64,000 nt of DNA from Microbulbifer pacificus (GCF_033723955.1 NZ_CP137555.1:931001-995000), one strand, 5' to 3'; numbered from the stretch's first letter, positions 8,891 to 17,428 are shown. The notes: a model not told the origin generated them from the letters alone. Translations and numbers: made by a program.

Positions 8891-9382
8891 ATGATGCAGA
8901 ATAAATTTCGCTACAAGGCCTGGGCGAATGAGGAGCTACTGGAGCTCATCAGCCAGATCAACAAGGAAGAACATCCGGAACAGTGGACAATGGCTGTGCG
9001 CCTTCTCAACCACACCCATGTGGTGGACAGGATTTTTATTGCCCATCTGCAACGGGAAAGCCACAGCTATACCGCGACCAACACGCAGGAAACCCCGACC
9101 ATCGCGGAGCTCAATGCCAGTATCCGGGGTACCGACCATTGGCTGATCAACTTTGCCAGTGAGTTTGACCGGTCCCAAGACAACAGGATCATCAACTTTA
9201 TGTTTACTGACAGCGACCGCGGGAGTATGTCAGTCCGAGAGATCCTGGATCATCTGATTATTCATGGGGTCTACCACCGGGGCAATGTCGGCATGTTACT
9301 GACCGCCTGCGGCATAAACCGGCCAGGCGATACTTTTACACGGTTTTTGCATTTGAACGAACCCGAGAGGAGATCGCGGTAA
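8891..9382 (+). CDS. DinB-like family protein
   Basis: This 163-residue all-helical protein has the DinB/YfiT-type metal site. Histidines occur in HTHVVDRI (about 36-43) and in the C-terminal HGVYHRGNVG (about 120-129). The N-terminal NKFRYKAWANEELL is typical of the family's first helix. Members are often dimeric, nickel- or zinc-binding, and include thiol-dependent transferases; a specific role cannot be assigned. A ribosome site (AAGGAAAGA) immediately precedes the ATG. It is convergent with the HPF-like gene. Confidence 0.8.
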   Translation: MMQNKFRYKAWANEELLELISQINKEEHPEQWTMAVRLLNHTHVVDRIFIAHLQRESHSYTATNTQETPTIAELNASIRGTDHWLINFASEFDRSQDNRIINFMFTDSDRGSMSVREILDHLIIHGVYHRGNVGMLLTACGINRPGDTFTRFLHLNEPERRSR

Positions 9383-9426
9383 GAAAACCCGCCACCGACA
9401 TGTCCACTGCTCCCAGGTTCGCGTAA

Positions 9427-9741
9427 TTACCTTCCCAGCCGACCAAACTCGCTCTCTAACATGCTTTCCATTTTTCTAGCGGCTCCCGTAACCGCCTGGT
9501 CAAGTGTTGTCGCACTGTCGTTGACCGCAACAGGCTGCATACCAGCAACCCGGACTTCCAGCATACAGTGTGTCTCCATGATATCCCCATGGTCCGCACT
9601 GCGTTTTTCACCCAAGTGCACTTCCATGCGTGTGATCTTTTCCGTGAAATGTTTCAATATGCGTTCGAGGATCTCGCGGGTGTGTTCTTCAAGCGACTCA
9701 TTACCTTCAATCGTCCTGTCGGTATTGACCTGGATTTTCAT
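9427..9741 (-). CDS. HPF/RaiA-type ribosome-associated protein
   Basis: The 104-residue protein matches the short HPF/RaiA (sigma-54 modulation protein) fold: beta strand MKIQVNTDR, helix EEHTREILERILKHF, then strands and a second helix DQAVTGAARKMESMLESE. Short HPF proteins bind the 30S decoding region and promote ribosome hibernation. This copy is isolated from rpoN and PTS genes, where the housekeeping hpf of gammaproteobacteria usually sits, so it may be an additional or stress-specific paralogue. Few basic residues are visible in the second helix compared with classical HPF, which makes ribosome binding less certain. Confidence 0.7.
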   Translation of the reverse strand: MKIQVNTDRTIEGNESLEEHTREILERILKHFTEKITRMEVHLGEKRSADHGDIMETHCMLEVRVAGMQPVAVNDSATTLDQAVTGAARKMESMLESEFGRLGR

Positions 9742-9941
9742 AGCAACTGCCCTATAGCTTGCACATGCACTGAGCGCATGGCGTCAGCGGCAACAGTGAG
9801 TGCTGGTGTTGGGTGAGAGATGAATTCAGTATGGCACGGTGCAGTCCTTACTCGTTCAGAATCGTCCGCCAAGTACTTGGATGTCACGCGCTGACGCAGG
9901 GAAATCGGATGGAGTCGGGTGACGCAAAGACATACCGCCTG

Positions 9942-10460
9942 CTACTTTGCTACAGATCTTCTACCCCAAAACGAAAGCAGCCCCCCTGGTCGGAACCAGC
10001 CGCGCTTCTTCCCGCCATCCGCGGCATCGCCACTGCGCTGCTGGTGAAACAATTTGATCAGTGCCTCGGCTTCTTCTTCCTGAAACTGCAGCGGCGCAAA
10101 GTGCGGATAGCCGCGGCTCCTCACAAACTCTCGCACGGCTTGCTCCACGGGAACGTACTTCATGGACCAGTCGGCAAACAGGCGATGGGGTATGGTCTTC
10201 AGGGACAGGATGGTCACGTCGCGGTGGCGCGGATCGGCGGCGATGCGCTGGTAGGTCTGGTTGACCGCCTTGCGGTCGCCTTCCAGTGCTTGGAAAAAAT
10301 AACCATCACCGAAATACAGCACGCCACCAATATTTTCATGACTGTTATTGCGGCGGCTCTGCATCAGGATTCGGGCTACCGACGGTTCAACCCCCTGCTT
10401 GACCGGTGCGGGCTTAAACGCCGCCTGGCTGGCGTACACCAACCGGATTAATTCACTCAT
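9942..10460 (-). CDS. BLUF-domain blue-light photoreceptor
   Basis: Residues 1-100 form a BLUF flavin-binding domain. The conserved Tyr is in LVYAS (Y9), the Asn in SRRNNS (N39), the Gln in FFQALEG (Q57), and a Trp occurs in FADWSMKY. All four photocycle residues are present, so the domain should be photoactive. About 70 residues follow, ending in a basic Gly/Trp-rich tail, with no output enzyme domain. This is a short BLUF protein that must signal through a protein partner. ATG 10460 is chosen because the fold begins there; an in-frame ATG at 10499 would add 13 residues. Confidence 0.85.
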   Translation of the reverse strand: MSELIRLVYASQAAFKPAPVKQGVEPSVARILMQSRRNNSHENIGGVLYFGDGYFFQALEGDRKAVNQTYQRIAADPRHRDVTILSLKTIPHRLFADWSMKYVPVEQAVREFVRSRGYPHFAPLQFQEEEAEALIKLFHQQRSGDAADGGKKRGWFRPGGLLSFWGRRSVAK

Positions 10461-10547
10461 AACAGCTGCCCACTGGGTTGCGGATGTAGTCGCCTTCATA
10501 CGCAGTGATGCCGCATCCGGATCATTTGTTGCCGCGGGCAGCAGCGC

Positions 10548-11462
10548 TCATTCGTCAAAGTCATCCCAGTAGGGCGGATCACCAAAATAACTGCTGATGA
10601 ATTCGATGAATACTTTGAGTTTTGTAGCCAGCAGTTTCCTGTGCGGGTAGACGGCGTAAAGTCCGAGTGGCTCCGGCTCAAATTCCCGCAGAATCGCAGT
10701 GAGCTTGCCCGCTTTGATCGCGTCGCCGACGATGAACGTCGGCTGCAACACATAGCCCTGTCCGGCAATCGCGGCCTGCATCAGGATCTCGCCATTGTTG
10801 CTCGCGAGGCTTGCAGCGGCGATTGCACTACTTCTTTTCAGCGCGAGCATCAGTCGCGACTCGGCGGGGCTGGGTTCCAGATAGCTATAGCGCAGGTAGT
10901 GCTCCAGGCGTAAATCCTCCGGGGTTTCAGGTACGCCTTCCCGCTGTAGGTAGTCCGGCGATGCGCATACCACCAGTCGTATCGGTGCCAGGCGCCGGGC
11001 AATGAGCGAAGAGCTCTTCAGCTTGCCGATACGCAGCGCTACATCAAAACCCTCTTCCACTACGTCCACCTTGCGATCGTTGAGCTGTAGTTCCATACCG
11101 ACCGCCGGGTGCGCCTTCTTAAAGTCGCCGATCAACGGCGCCAGGTGGCGGGTGGCAAAGGTAACCGGGGCGCTGATACGCAGCTGCCCCTGGGCCTCGC
11201 TCTGCATCTCGCCCAGCTGGCTCTCCATGTCCGTCAGGCTTTCCAGTATCTGCTGGGCGAACTGGTAGCACTGCTGCCCCTCCTCCGTCAGGCGCACGCG
11301 CCGCGTGGTGCGGTTGAACAGGCGCACCTTCAGGTGCTCCTCCAGCTGCGACACGTACTTACTGACCAGCTGGTTCGACAGGTTCAGTTTGTCCGCGGCG
11401 TTTTTAAAGCCGCCTTCGTCGGCGACCGCTACAAAGGCGGTTAATGCGCTAATCCGGTCCAT
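10548..11462 (-). CDS. LysR family transcriptional regulator
   Basis: The 304-residue protein has the standard LysR layout. A winged helix-turn-helix is at residues 1-60 (FKNAADKLNLSNQLVSKYVSQLEEHLKVRLFNRTTRRVRLT), and a periplasmic-binding-like effector domain from about 90 (GQLRISAPVTFATRHLAPLI). It is divergent from the doxX-like gene, the usual position of a LysR regulator relative to its target. The shared ~147-bp intergenic region contains a perfect 14-bp palindrome. The likely role is control of doxX and the glutathionyl-hydroquinone reductase gene, possibly in response to quinones or aromatics; this is inferred from gene order. Confidence 0.9.
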   Translation of the reverse strand: MDRISALTAFVAVADEGGFKNAADKLNLSNQLVSKYVSQLEEHLKVRLFNRTTRRVRLTEEGQQCYQFAQQILESLTDMESQLGEMQSEAQGQLRISAPVTFATRHLAPLIGDFKKAHPAVGMELQLNDRKVDVVEEGFDVALRIGKLKSSSLIARRLAPIRLVVCASPDYLQREGVPETPEDLRLEHYLRYSYLEPSPAESRLMLALKRSSAIAAASLASNNGEILMQAAIAGQGYVLQPTFIVGDAIKAGKLTAILREFEPEPLGLYAVYPHRKLLATKLKVFIEFISSYFGDPPYWDDFDE

Positions 11463-11528
11463 GGGTTATGCCCAGCTCGATTACCAACATTGCGTTGATA
11501 GTAGACCAACAAAGCACGCGTTTATAGG

Positions 11529-11542
11529 TCACAACGTTGTGA
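11529..11542. promoter_or_regulatory. Perfect palindrome, candidate LysR operator
   Basis: TCACAACGTTGTGA is a perfect 14-bp inverted repeat in the divergent LysR-doxX intergenic region, about 67 bp upstream of the doxX-like start and 67 bp upstream of the lysR start. LysR regulators usually bind short inverted repeats at this distance. A weaker inverted repeat (CAAC-N5-GTTG) lies at 11485-11497. The regulator assignment is inferred. Confidence 0.5.
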
Positions 11543-11609
11543 TTAGACTGATTTCCAAGCTGGTGAGGTTTGTACACCAGGCCCAAACCCAACAATGTGG
11601 AGAACGGTT

Positions 11610-12101
11610 ATGAACACTCAATTGATCAACAAGGTTTTGAACTCAAACGCTGGACTGGGCGCGCTGGTATTGCGTGTGCCGGTCGGCGCCATCCTGGCAG
11701 CCCACGGTGCACAGAAGCTGTTTGGCTGGTTTGGCGGCTACGGCCTTGAGGGTACCGGCCAGTGGATGGCTAGCATCGGCCTGGAGCCCGGCTACCTGAT
11801 GGCCCTGCTGGCGGGCAGCGCGGAATTCTTTGGCGGACTGGCGCTGGTGCTCGGCCTGTTGACCCGCCCTGCTGCCGCCGTGAGTGCGGTCACCATGCTG
11901 GTGGCGATCTTCAGCGCCCATATCAGCAACGGTTTCTTCCTGAGCAACAACGGTTACGAATACGCACTGGCGCTGTTCGGCGCGACTCTGGCCCTGGCCA
12001 TCCAGGGTGGTGGTGCCTACGCCGTGGATAACGGCCTCAGCACCATTCTGGCTGACGGTAGCAACCGGGATGCCGTGTTACCCGCGGGTCGTGCAGCCTA
12101 A
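11610..12101 (+). CDS. DoxX family membrane protein
   Basis: The 163-residue protein has four hydrophobic helices and the DoxX N-terminal signature LVLRVPVGAILAAHGAQKLFGWFGG (about 14-38), followed by GLALVLGLLTRPAA. DoxX/YqjF-like proteins are membrane proteins linked to redox and quinone stress, but the reaction is unclear. AGAACGG lies 5 nt before ATG 11610; an in-frame ATG at 11595 is less likely. It is immediately followed by a terminator and a glutathionyl-hydroquinone reductase gene. This matches the yqjF-yqjG gene order of E. coli. Confidence 0.88.
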   Translation: MNTQLINKVLNSNAGLGALVLRVPVGAILAAHGAQKLFGWFGGYGLEGTGQWMASIGLEPGYLMALLAGSAEFFGGLALVLGLLTRPAAAVSAVTMLVAIFSAHISNGFFLSNNGYEYALALFGATLALAIQGGGAYAVDNGLSTILADGSNRDAVLPAGRAA

Positions 12102-12116
12102 CCGGCACAAGTCGTC

Positions 12117-12149
12117 TTTCGCCCCCAGCCGGGGGCGAAATTCTTTTTC
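12117..12149 (+). terminator. Rho-independent terminator after doxX
   Basis: The stem TTTCGCCCCC / GGGGGCGAAA with a short AGCC loop, followed by TTCTTTTTC, lies 15 nt after the doxX stop. Confidence 0.75.
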
Positions 12150-12164
12150 AGACGAGGTGACAAG

Positions 12165-13112
12165 ATGTTAGTGAGCGGAGCCTGGAAGGAAAACTGGCAG
12201 CCGGTGCAGCAGGCGGACGATGACGGCCGCTTTATTCGGCAAACCTCCTCCTTCCGCAACTGGGTGACCGTCGAAGGGTCGGCGGGTGTGACCGGTAGCG
12301 CCGGATTCAAGGCGGAAGCCGGTCGCTACCATTTGTATGTGGCGTATATCTGCCCCTGGGCGAGCCGCGCGCTGATGGCGAGAGAGTTGAAGGGCCTGGC
12401 GGATGTAGTCAGTGTTTCCGTGGTCAACCCGGTGCTGACCGATCAGGGCTGGGCCTTCGGCGGCTTTGTCGGCAGCGACGCCGATGAGCTGAACGGCGCG
12501 CGCTATATGCACGAACTCTACACCCACGCCGACCCGACTTTCACCGGGCGCGCCACGGTGCCGGTGCTGTGGGATAAGCACACCGGAACTATCGTCAACA
12601 ACGAGTCCGCGGATATTGTGCGCATGCTCAACAGTGCGTTCAGCCAAATTCACGATTCCGGGCCCGACCTGTATCCAGCCGCACTGGAAGCGGAAATCAA
12701 CGTGTTGAACAGTTACCTGTACAGCGAACTGAACAACGGCGTGTACCAGGCCGGTTTTGCCACTACCCAATTTGCCTACAGAGAGGCCTATACCCGCGTA
12801 TTCGCGGCGCTGGATGCAATGGAATCCCGGCTTGCCGATGGCCGCCAGTATCTATTCGGGGATGCGTTTACCGAGTCTGACATTCGCCTGTTTGTGACCC
12901 TGGTGCGCTTTGATGCCGCCTACTACAGCCTGTTCAAGTGCAACCGCAATTCGATCAGAGAGATGCCGAATCTGCACCGCTATATGCACCGGATTCTGTC
13001 CCTTGAAGGGATAAGCGATACGGTCAGGTTGGAGCACATCAAAGCGGGCTACTATTCGATTAAGGCACTCAACCCCACGGGTATTGTTCCGGAGGGGCCG
13101 GGTAGTCTTTAA
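12165..13112 (+). CDS. yqjG: Glutathionyl-hydroquinone reductase (YqjG/Xi-class GST)
   Basis: The 315-residue protein is the usual length for Xi-class glutathione transferases. The catalytic cysteine lies in YICPWASR (C63), the same position as in E. coli YqjG. The active-site Trp and Tyr context of the family is visible, and the C-terminal helical domain contains AFTESDIRLFVTLVRFDAAY, diagnostic of this class. The enzyme reduces glutathionyl-hydroquinones to hydroquinones in the cytoplasm. ATG 12165 is preceded by GAGGTGACAAG. Neighbouring doxX and a divergent LysR gene suggest a quinone/aromatic stress module. Confidence 0.9.
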   Translation: MLVSGAWKENWQPVQQADDDGRFIRQTSSFRNWVTVEGSAGVTGSAGFKAEAGRYHLYVAYICPWASRALMARELKGLADVVSVSVVNPVLTDQGWAFGGFVGSDADELNGARYMHELYTHADPTFTGRATVPVLWDKHTGTIVNNESADIVRMLNSAFSQIHDSGPDLYPAALEAEINVLNSYLYSELNNGVYQAGFATTQFAYREAYTRVFAALDAMESRLADGRQYLFGDAFTESDIRLFVTLVRFDAAYYSLFKCNRNSIREMPNLHRYMHRILSLEGISDTVRLEHIKAGYYSIKALNPTGIVPEGPGSL

Positions 13113-13135
13113 CACGGCAAATGGCTGACCGAAAA

Positions 13136-13753
13136 ATGGCGAGATGTTTCCTGGGTCTTTTGCTGGCAATGCTGGCGGGATTTGCGATGGCAATTGAAGA
13201 ACCGGCGTATACCGTCACCGAGCAAGCGGCTCCCTTCGAGCTGCGCACTTATGCGCCCAGGATTGTGGCAGAAGTGGTGGTGTCGGGTTCCATGGACCAG
13301 GCGTCGAGTGCGGGGTTTCGCCTGCTGGCCAACTACATATTTGGCAACAACAGCGCGAGTGGCGGTGGCAATGCGAAAATCCAGATGACCGCGCCGGTGG
13401 GTATCGAGCCGCGCTCGGAGAAGATCAACATGACGGCGCCGGTGAGTATGCAGGAAAGTGACGGGCGCTGGCGCGTCACCTTTGCCATGCCCGCCAGTTA
13501 CACCATGGAAACCCTGCCGCGCCCCAACAATGCCGCGGTGACGCTGCGGGAAATTCCGGAAACACGCGTTGCGGTCATCCGCTTCTCCGGAGTTGCCAGT
13601 GAGCAGAAGGTCGCCGAGAAAACTTCGGAGCTGCTGACCTGGCTCAGTGAAAAAGGTTTATCGCCCACCGGCAATCGAGAACTTGCGCGCTACAACCCAC
13701 CGTGGACACTGCCATTCCTGCGTAGGAACGAGATTATGGTGGAGTATCAGTAA
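13136..13753 (+). CDS. SOUL family heme-binding-like protein, exported
   Basis: The protein has about 205 residues. A signal peptide (MARCFLGLLLAMLAGFAMA) precedes a SOUL/HBP fold: VTEQAAPFELRTYAPRIVAEV at the start of the domain, then the characteristic paired 'KIQMTAPVG' and 'KINMTAPVS' strands and a C-terminal ELARYNPPWTLPFLRRNEIMVE, all hallmarks of the family. SOUL proteins bind heme or porphyrins in some organisms; bacterial functions are unproven. An in-frame ATG at 13121 would add five charged residues ahead of the signal peptide. It begins about 20 nt after yqjG and may be co-transcribed. Confidence 0.82.
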   Translation: MARCFLGLLLAMLAGFAMAIEEPAYTVTEQAAPFELRTYAPRIVAEVVVSGSMDQASSAGFRLLANYIFGNNSASGGGNAKIQMTAPVGIEPRSEKINMTAPVSMQESDGRWRVTFAMPASYTMETLPRPNNAAVTLREIPETRVAVIRFSGVASEQKVAEKTSELLTWLSEKGLSPTGNRELARYNPPWTLPFLRRNEIMVEYQ

Positions 13754-13775
13754 ACAGACCGAATAAGCCGGCAAC

Positions 13776-14045
13776 CTATTTCTTGCCGCTGAACAGGCTG
13801 CACCAGCCGTCGGGGCTGATGGGACCTTCCACCACCTGGCAGCCGTCGGGTGCGGTGAAGAACTGGCAGTCTCCGCACTTCTGGCCGTCCTTGGGTGAAT
13901 CCTGATATTGCACCGACGATTTCGGGGCCTTGCTCTGGGCGAGCGCGCGGTCGGTGGCGATCAGCGTTACGGGTAGCAGCAGCGTGGCGCAGGTCGCCAG
14001 CTTGAGAAACTTGCGTCGTGAATAATCCTGATCCCGTTTGCACAT
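13776..14045 (-). CDS. High-potential iron-sulfur protein (HiPIP), Tat-exported
   Basis: The 89-residue precursor has a twin-arginine signal (SRRKFLKLA, residues 9-17) and a hydrophobic stretch ending at ALAQ. The mature part has four cysteines spaced C-x2-C-x8-C-x12-C (CGDC, GC, WC), the [4Fe-4S] site of HiPIP. It is a periplasmic one-electron carrier, typically donating to terminal oxidases or reaction centres; phototrophy genes are not seen, so a respiratory role is likelier. The gene is convergent with the SOUL gene. Confidence 0.9.
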   Translation of the reverse strand: MCKRDQDYSRRKFLKLATCATLLLPVTLIATDRALAQSKAPKSSVQYQDSPKDGQKCGDCQFFTAPDGCQVVEGPISPDGWCSLFSGKK

Positions 14046-14159
14046 GCTTTGCTTACCTCAGCAGTTCGGGGATTAAGAAAAATGCATTTCTGCCTTTCAG
14101 ATTAGTTCGGGAATACAGATCGGATGAATTTTAGGTGACCCGAAAGTATCGATGACATT

Positions 14160-14348
14160 TCAAGAGTGCGATTCGATACGCCCGACTTCCCGCTTGATTT
14201 CATCGAGAATCATCTGCCGCGCGGTGGGTTCATCTACATCGGGGATATCCCACTCCATTGCCCTGAGATATTTATCCACCAGGTGCACCACGTCTTTGTC
14301 CAGCGCCTTGCGGTGCTTCTCCATCTCGATCTGTTCCATCGACGCCAT
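14160..14348 (-). CDS. Small acidic helical protein, unrecognised
   Basis: A 62-residue protein that appears fully helical and charged (…DKDVVHLVDKYLRAMEWD…, …ARQMILDEIKREVGRI…). ATG 14348 is preceded by TGGGGTG about 7 nt upstream. Codon use is like that of the neighbours. No Cys, His cluster or membrane segment is present, and I do not recognise a family. It is convergent with nothing and stands alone between the HiPIP and NlpC/P60 genes. Confidence 0.55.
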   Translation of the reverse strand: MASMEQIEMEKHRKALDKDVVHLVDKYLRAMEWDIPDVDEPTARQMILDEIKREVGRIESHS

Positions 14349-14539
14349 AAGGGCACCCCATTAACCTGTGATTCACCACAAGAATAGACGCTATTTTCAT
14401 CCCGTACCGATCATTTTTTAGCCAGAACACAGTTCAGCGGTCATTCAGTTAAAAGCCGTACGATAGCGCGATAGCCAAAAATCAAAATCGGCCGTCCAGT
14501 CTCCGACGGCATTTGCTGTGATTGCATTGCCGTGCCCAA

Positions 14540-15103
14540 ATGAATAAAAGACTGCTGTTGCCCATTCTGTTCGCGATCGCCACAACCGCCGGGTGCAGCA
14601 TGGCGCCCTATCAGCATTCGTCGGACGATGGCGCATCGTCGTCGGCACACTCCTCGCAGCAGCCCAATCAGCAACCCATACAAGCGCAATCAAAACAAGC
14701 CACTCAGGTACCGTATTCGGATTTGGTCAAGGCCAGCCTGTACCGACAGCACCGCGAATGGAAAGGTACCCGCTATCAGCTCGGCGGCATGAGCAAGCGC
14801 GGTATCGACTGCTCGGCACTGGTGTACCTGACCTATCGCGACCATATGGGTATCCAGCTGCCGCGCACCACGGAGCTACAGGCGCTGGAAGGCAGGGAAA
14901 TCAAGCGCGACGACCTGCGCGCGGGAGACCTGGTATTTTTCAGGACCGGCCGCCGCGGGCGGCATGTGGGGATTTATATCGAGGACGGCAAGTTCTTCCA
15001 CGCCTCCGCATCGAAAGGCGTCACCATTTCTCATATGGCCGATTACTACTGGAAAAACCGCTACTGGCGGGCGCGCAGGCTGGATCTGACAGACGGCAAG
15101 TAA
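14540..15103 (+). CDS. NlpC/P60 family peptidoglycan endopeptidase, lipoprotein
   Basis: The precursor has about 187 residues. A lipoprotein signal ends in a lipobox-like TTAGC near residue 19. A Gln/Ser-rich linker (about 25-60) leads to an NlpC/P60 domain with the catalytic Cys in RGIDCSALVYLTY, the His in GRHVGIYI, and a third polar residue after FFHASASKGV. Members such as MepS/Spr and NlpC cleave D-Glu-mDAP or mDAP cross-links in the periplasm. ATG 14540 is the only start that gives a proper signal peptide; an alternative TTG at 14522 would add charged residues before it. It is convergent with pilU. Confidence 0.85.
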   Translation: MNKRLLLPILFAIATTAGCSMAPYQHSSDDGASSSAHSSQQPNQQPIQAQSKQATQVPYSDLVKASLYRQHREWKGTRYQLGGMSKRGIDCSALVYLTYRDHMGIQLPRTTELQALEGREIKRDDLRAGDLVFFRTGRRGRHVGIYIEDGKFFHASASKGVTISHMADYYWKNRYWRARRLDLTDGK

Positions 15104-15135
15104 CCGCCGCCCGTCTTCACACCAGTGCAAGTGGA

Positions 15136-16323
15136 TCAGTACTGGAAGGCTTCCTCTTCTTCCGCATCCAGCGACTCCAGGGACAACTCAAAACCGGTTG
15201 CGGTTTTCAGCACACCACTGCGTTCGCCCTCGGCTTCCGAGGCCGGCGCCTTCGGCTTCTTGCCCTCCTCATAGAGTTTGATACGCAGACGCAGGTTGTT
15301 GGCGGAGTCCGCATTGCGGATCGCGTCATCGAGGCTGATACGGCCTTCCACATAGAGTTTGAACAGCGCCCCGTCAAACGTCTGCATGCCGAGGTTTTCC
15401 GAGCGCTCCATGATCTCCTTGATGGAGTGAAACTCGCCCTTGAGAATCAGCTCGTTGATGGTCTGGGTACCCAGCAGAATTTCCACTGCCGCGCAGCGCT
15501 TGCCTTCGACCGTGGGGACCAGACGCTGGGAAACAAACGCACGGATATTCTGCGACAGCGACATCAGCAGCTGCGGGCGGCGCTCTTCCGGAAAGAAGTT
15601 CACAATCCGGTCCAATGCCTGGTTGGCGTTGTTGGCATGCAGGGTGGAAATCGCCAGATGGCCGGTTTCCGCAAACGCGATCGCGTGCTCCATGGTTTCG
15701 CGGTCGCGAATTTCGCCGATCAGAATGACATCCGGTGCCTGACGCAGGGTGTTCTTCAGTGCGGCGTGGAAGCTGCGGGTATCGACTCCTACCTCACGCT
15801 GGTTGATCACACTCTTCTTGTGCCGGTGCACATATTCGACCGGGTCTTCGATGGTAATGATGTGACCACCGCTGTTGGTATTGCGGTGGTCGATCAGTGC
15901 CGCCAGCGAGGTGGATTTACCAGAGCCGGTACCGCCGACAAACAGCACCAGTCCGCGCTTCGCCATCACCACGTCTTTGAGAATCGGCGGCAACTTCAGA
16001 TCGTCAAATTTCGGGATCTCGGTGACAATGTTGCGCGCAACAATCGAGACCTGGTTGCGCTGCCAGAAGATGTTGATCCGGAAACGCCCCACATTGGGGA
16101 TGGTCATGGCCAGGTTCATTTCCAGATCGCGCCGGAACTCCTCCTGCTGGGCCTCATCCATGATTTCCATGGCGATCTTCTCGATCTCCCCGGGAGCCAG
16201 CGGCTCTTTACCCAGGGGCTTCAGTACGCCCTGGAATTTCGCGCATGGCGGCGCACCGGTGCTGAGATAAAGGTCTGAGCCATCATTTTTGGCAAGTACG
16301 CGAAGGTAGCCGGTAAAATCCAT
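15136..16323 (-). CDS. pilU: Type IV pilus retraction ATPase PilU
   Basis: The 395-residue PilT/PilU-type secretion ATPase has Walker A GGTGSGKST (about 129-137), the Asp box around IITIEDPVEYVH, Walker B VILIGEIRD (about 197-205) and the His-box FAETGHLAISTLHAN. The acidic C-terminal tail (…SLESLDAEEEEAFQY) and N-terminal DFTGYLRVLAKNDGSDLYLS are characteristic of PilU rather than PilT. It assists PilT in pilus retraction at the inner membrane face. pilT itself is not adjacent, unlike the usual pilT-pilU pair, so it either lies elsewhere or the pair has been separated. Confidence 0.9.
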   Translation of the reverse strand: MDFTGYLRVLAKNDGSDLYLSTGAPPCAKFQGVLKPLGKEPLAPGEIEKIAMEIMDEAQQEEFRRDLEMNLAMTIPNVGRFRINIFWQRNQVSIVARNIVTEIPKFDDLKLPPILKDVVMAKRGLVLFVGGTGSGKSTSLAALIDHRNTNSGGHIITIEDPVEYVHRHKKSVINQREVGVDTRSFHAALKNTLRQAPDVILIGEIRDRETMEHAIAFAETGHLAISTLHANNANQALDRIVNFFPEERRPQLLMSLSQNIRAFVSQRLVPTVEGKRCAAVEILLGTQTINELILKGEFHSIKEIMERSENLGMQTFDGALFKLYVEGRISLDDAIRNADSANNLRLRIKLYEEGKKPKAPASEAEGERSGVLKTATGFELSLESLDAEEEEAFQY

Positions 16324-16507
16324 TGATACAGTTCCTGTTGGCGCGTAAATCTTCGTTCGCAGAGCTTATCCAAAACAGGACTGCCGGCACAGCAAATAAA
16401 TGTGAACCAGTTATCAAAAATAAGGTGACAGGGTTAACGGATGCTTACCCCGCCAAAATCCGTTTCCATGCATCGCAACATAAAAATCCAGGAATAACTC
16501 GAAAGCC

Positions 16508-17428
16508 ATGCGCTACCTTTTAACCGCTCTACTTCTAGTCACCACGGTTTCCACCCAAGCCAAAGAAGTGGCATTTACCTTCGACGATGCCCCGAGAAAA
16601 GCCACTGGATATTTTGACGGCCCCACGCGCGCGAAAACACTTCTGCAGGAACTGGAAGAACACAAGGTCGGCACGGTGGCCTTCTTCGCGAATACCAGTG
16701 ATCTCTCGGGAGAGAAACTGCAGCGACTGCATACCTATGGCAATGCCGGTCATATCATTGCCAACCACAGCCATACCCATCCGAACTTCAACCAGACCAG
16801 CCTGCAGGACTACATCGACGATGTGGCTGAGGCCGATAAAATCCTCGGTACTTTTCCCACCTTCAGGAAGTGGTTTCGTTTTCCCTACCTGCGCGAAGGA
16901 GATACCCCAGCCAAGCGCGATGGTATGCGCCAATACCTGCAGCAGAATGGCTATACCAATGCCTACATCACGCTGAACAACTACGACTGGCATATCGAGG
17001 TCCTGTTCCAGGAAGCAGTGACCAAGGGCATCGCCGTTGATCTGGAAAAGTTGCGCCGTTTCTATGTGGATACCCTGATCGCCGGAATCGAGTATTACGA
17101 TCAGATGGCGGTCCAACATATGGGCCGCTCGCCCAAGCATGTGCTCCTGCTGCACGAAATGGATATCACTGCGCTGTTTGTCGGCGACCTGGCCGATGCA
17201 TTGCGACAAAGGGGCTGGGACATTATTTCCCCGGTGGAGGCCTATACCGACGATCTCGCCAGCTACCGCACGCCTTCGGTGATGAAATACAACGCGGGCA
17301 GAATCGGCGAGATCGCCTATGACAAGGGGCAGAAATCTGGTCTCTGGCACGAGACCCTGAACGAAGACTACCTGCGAGAGCTCTTCAAGACGGAGGTGCT
17401 GACAGCAGATACCGCCGAAAAATTTTAA
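16508..17428 (+). CDS. Exported polysaccharide deacetylase (NodB-like)
   Basis: The 306-residue precursor has a signal peptide (MRYLLTALLLVTTVSTQA). The NodB homology domain starts at residue 21, with motif 1 FTFDDAP (Asp base and metal Asp, about 24-30), motif 2 IIANHSHTHPNF (metal His, about 81-92) and motif 3 RFPYLREGD. Such enzymes remove acetyl groups from chitin oligomers, peptidoglycan or other glycans. Given two chitinases elsewhere in the window, chitooligosaccharide or GlcNAc-polymer deacetylation is plausible but unproven. The C-terminal extension of about 60 residues is typical of the marine subgroup. Confidence 0.85.
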   Translation: MRYLLTALLLVTTVSTQAKEVAFTFDDAPRKATGYFDGPTRAKTLLQELEEHKVGTVAFFANTSDLSGEKLQRLHTYGNAGHIIANHSHTHPNFNQTSLQDYIDDVAEADKILGTFPTFRKWFRFPYLREGDTPAKRDGMRQYLQQNGYTNAYITLNNYDWHIEVLFQEAVTKGIAVDLEKLRRFYVDTLIAGIEYYDQMAVQHMGRSPKHVLLLHEMDITALFVGDLADALRQRGWDIISPVEAYTDDLASYRTPSVMKYNAGRIGEIAYDKGQKSGLWHETLNEDYLRELFKTEVLTADTAEKF

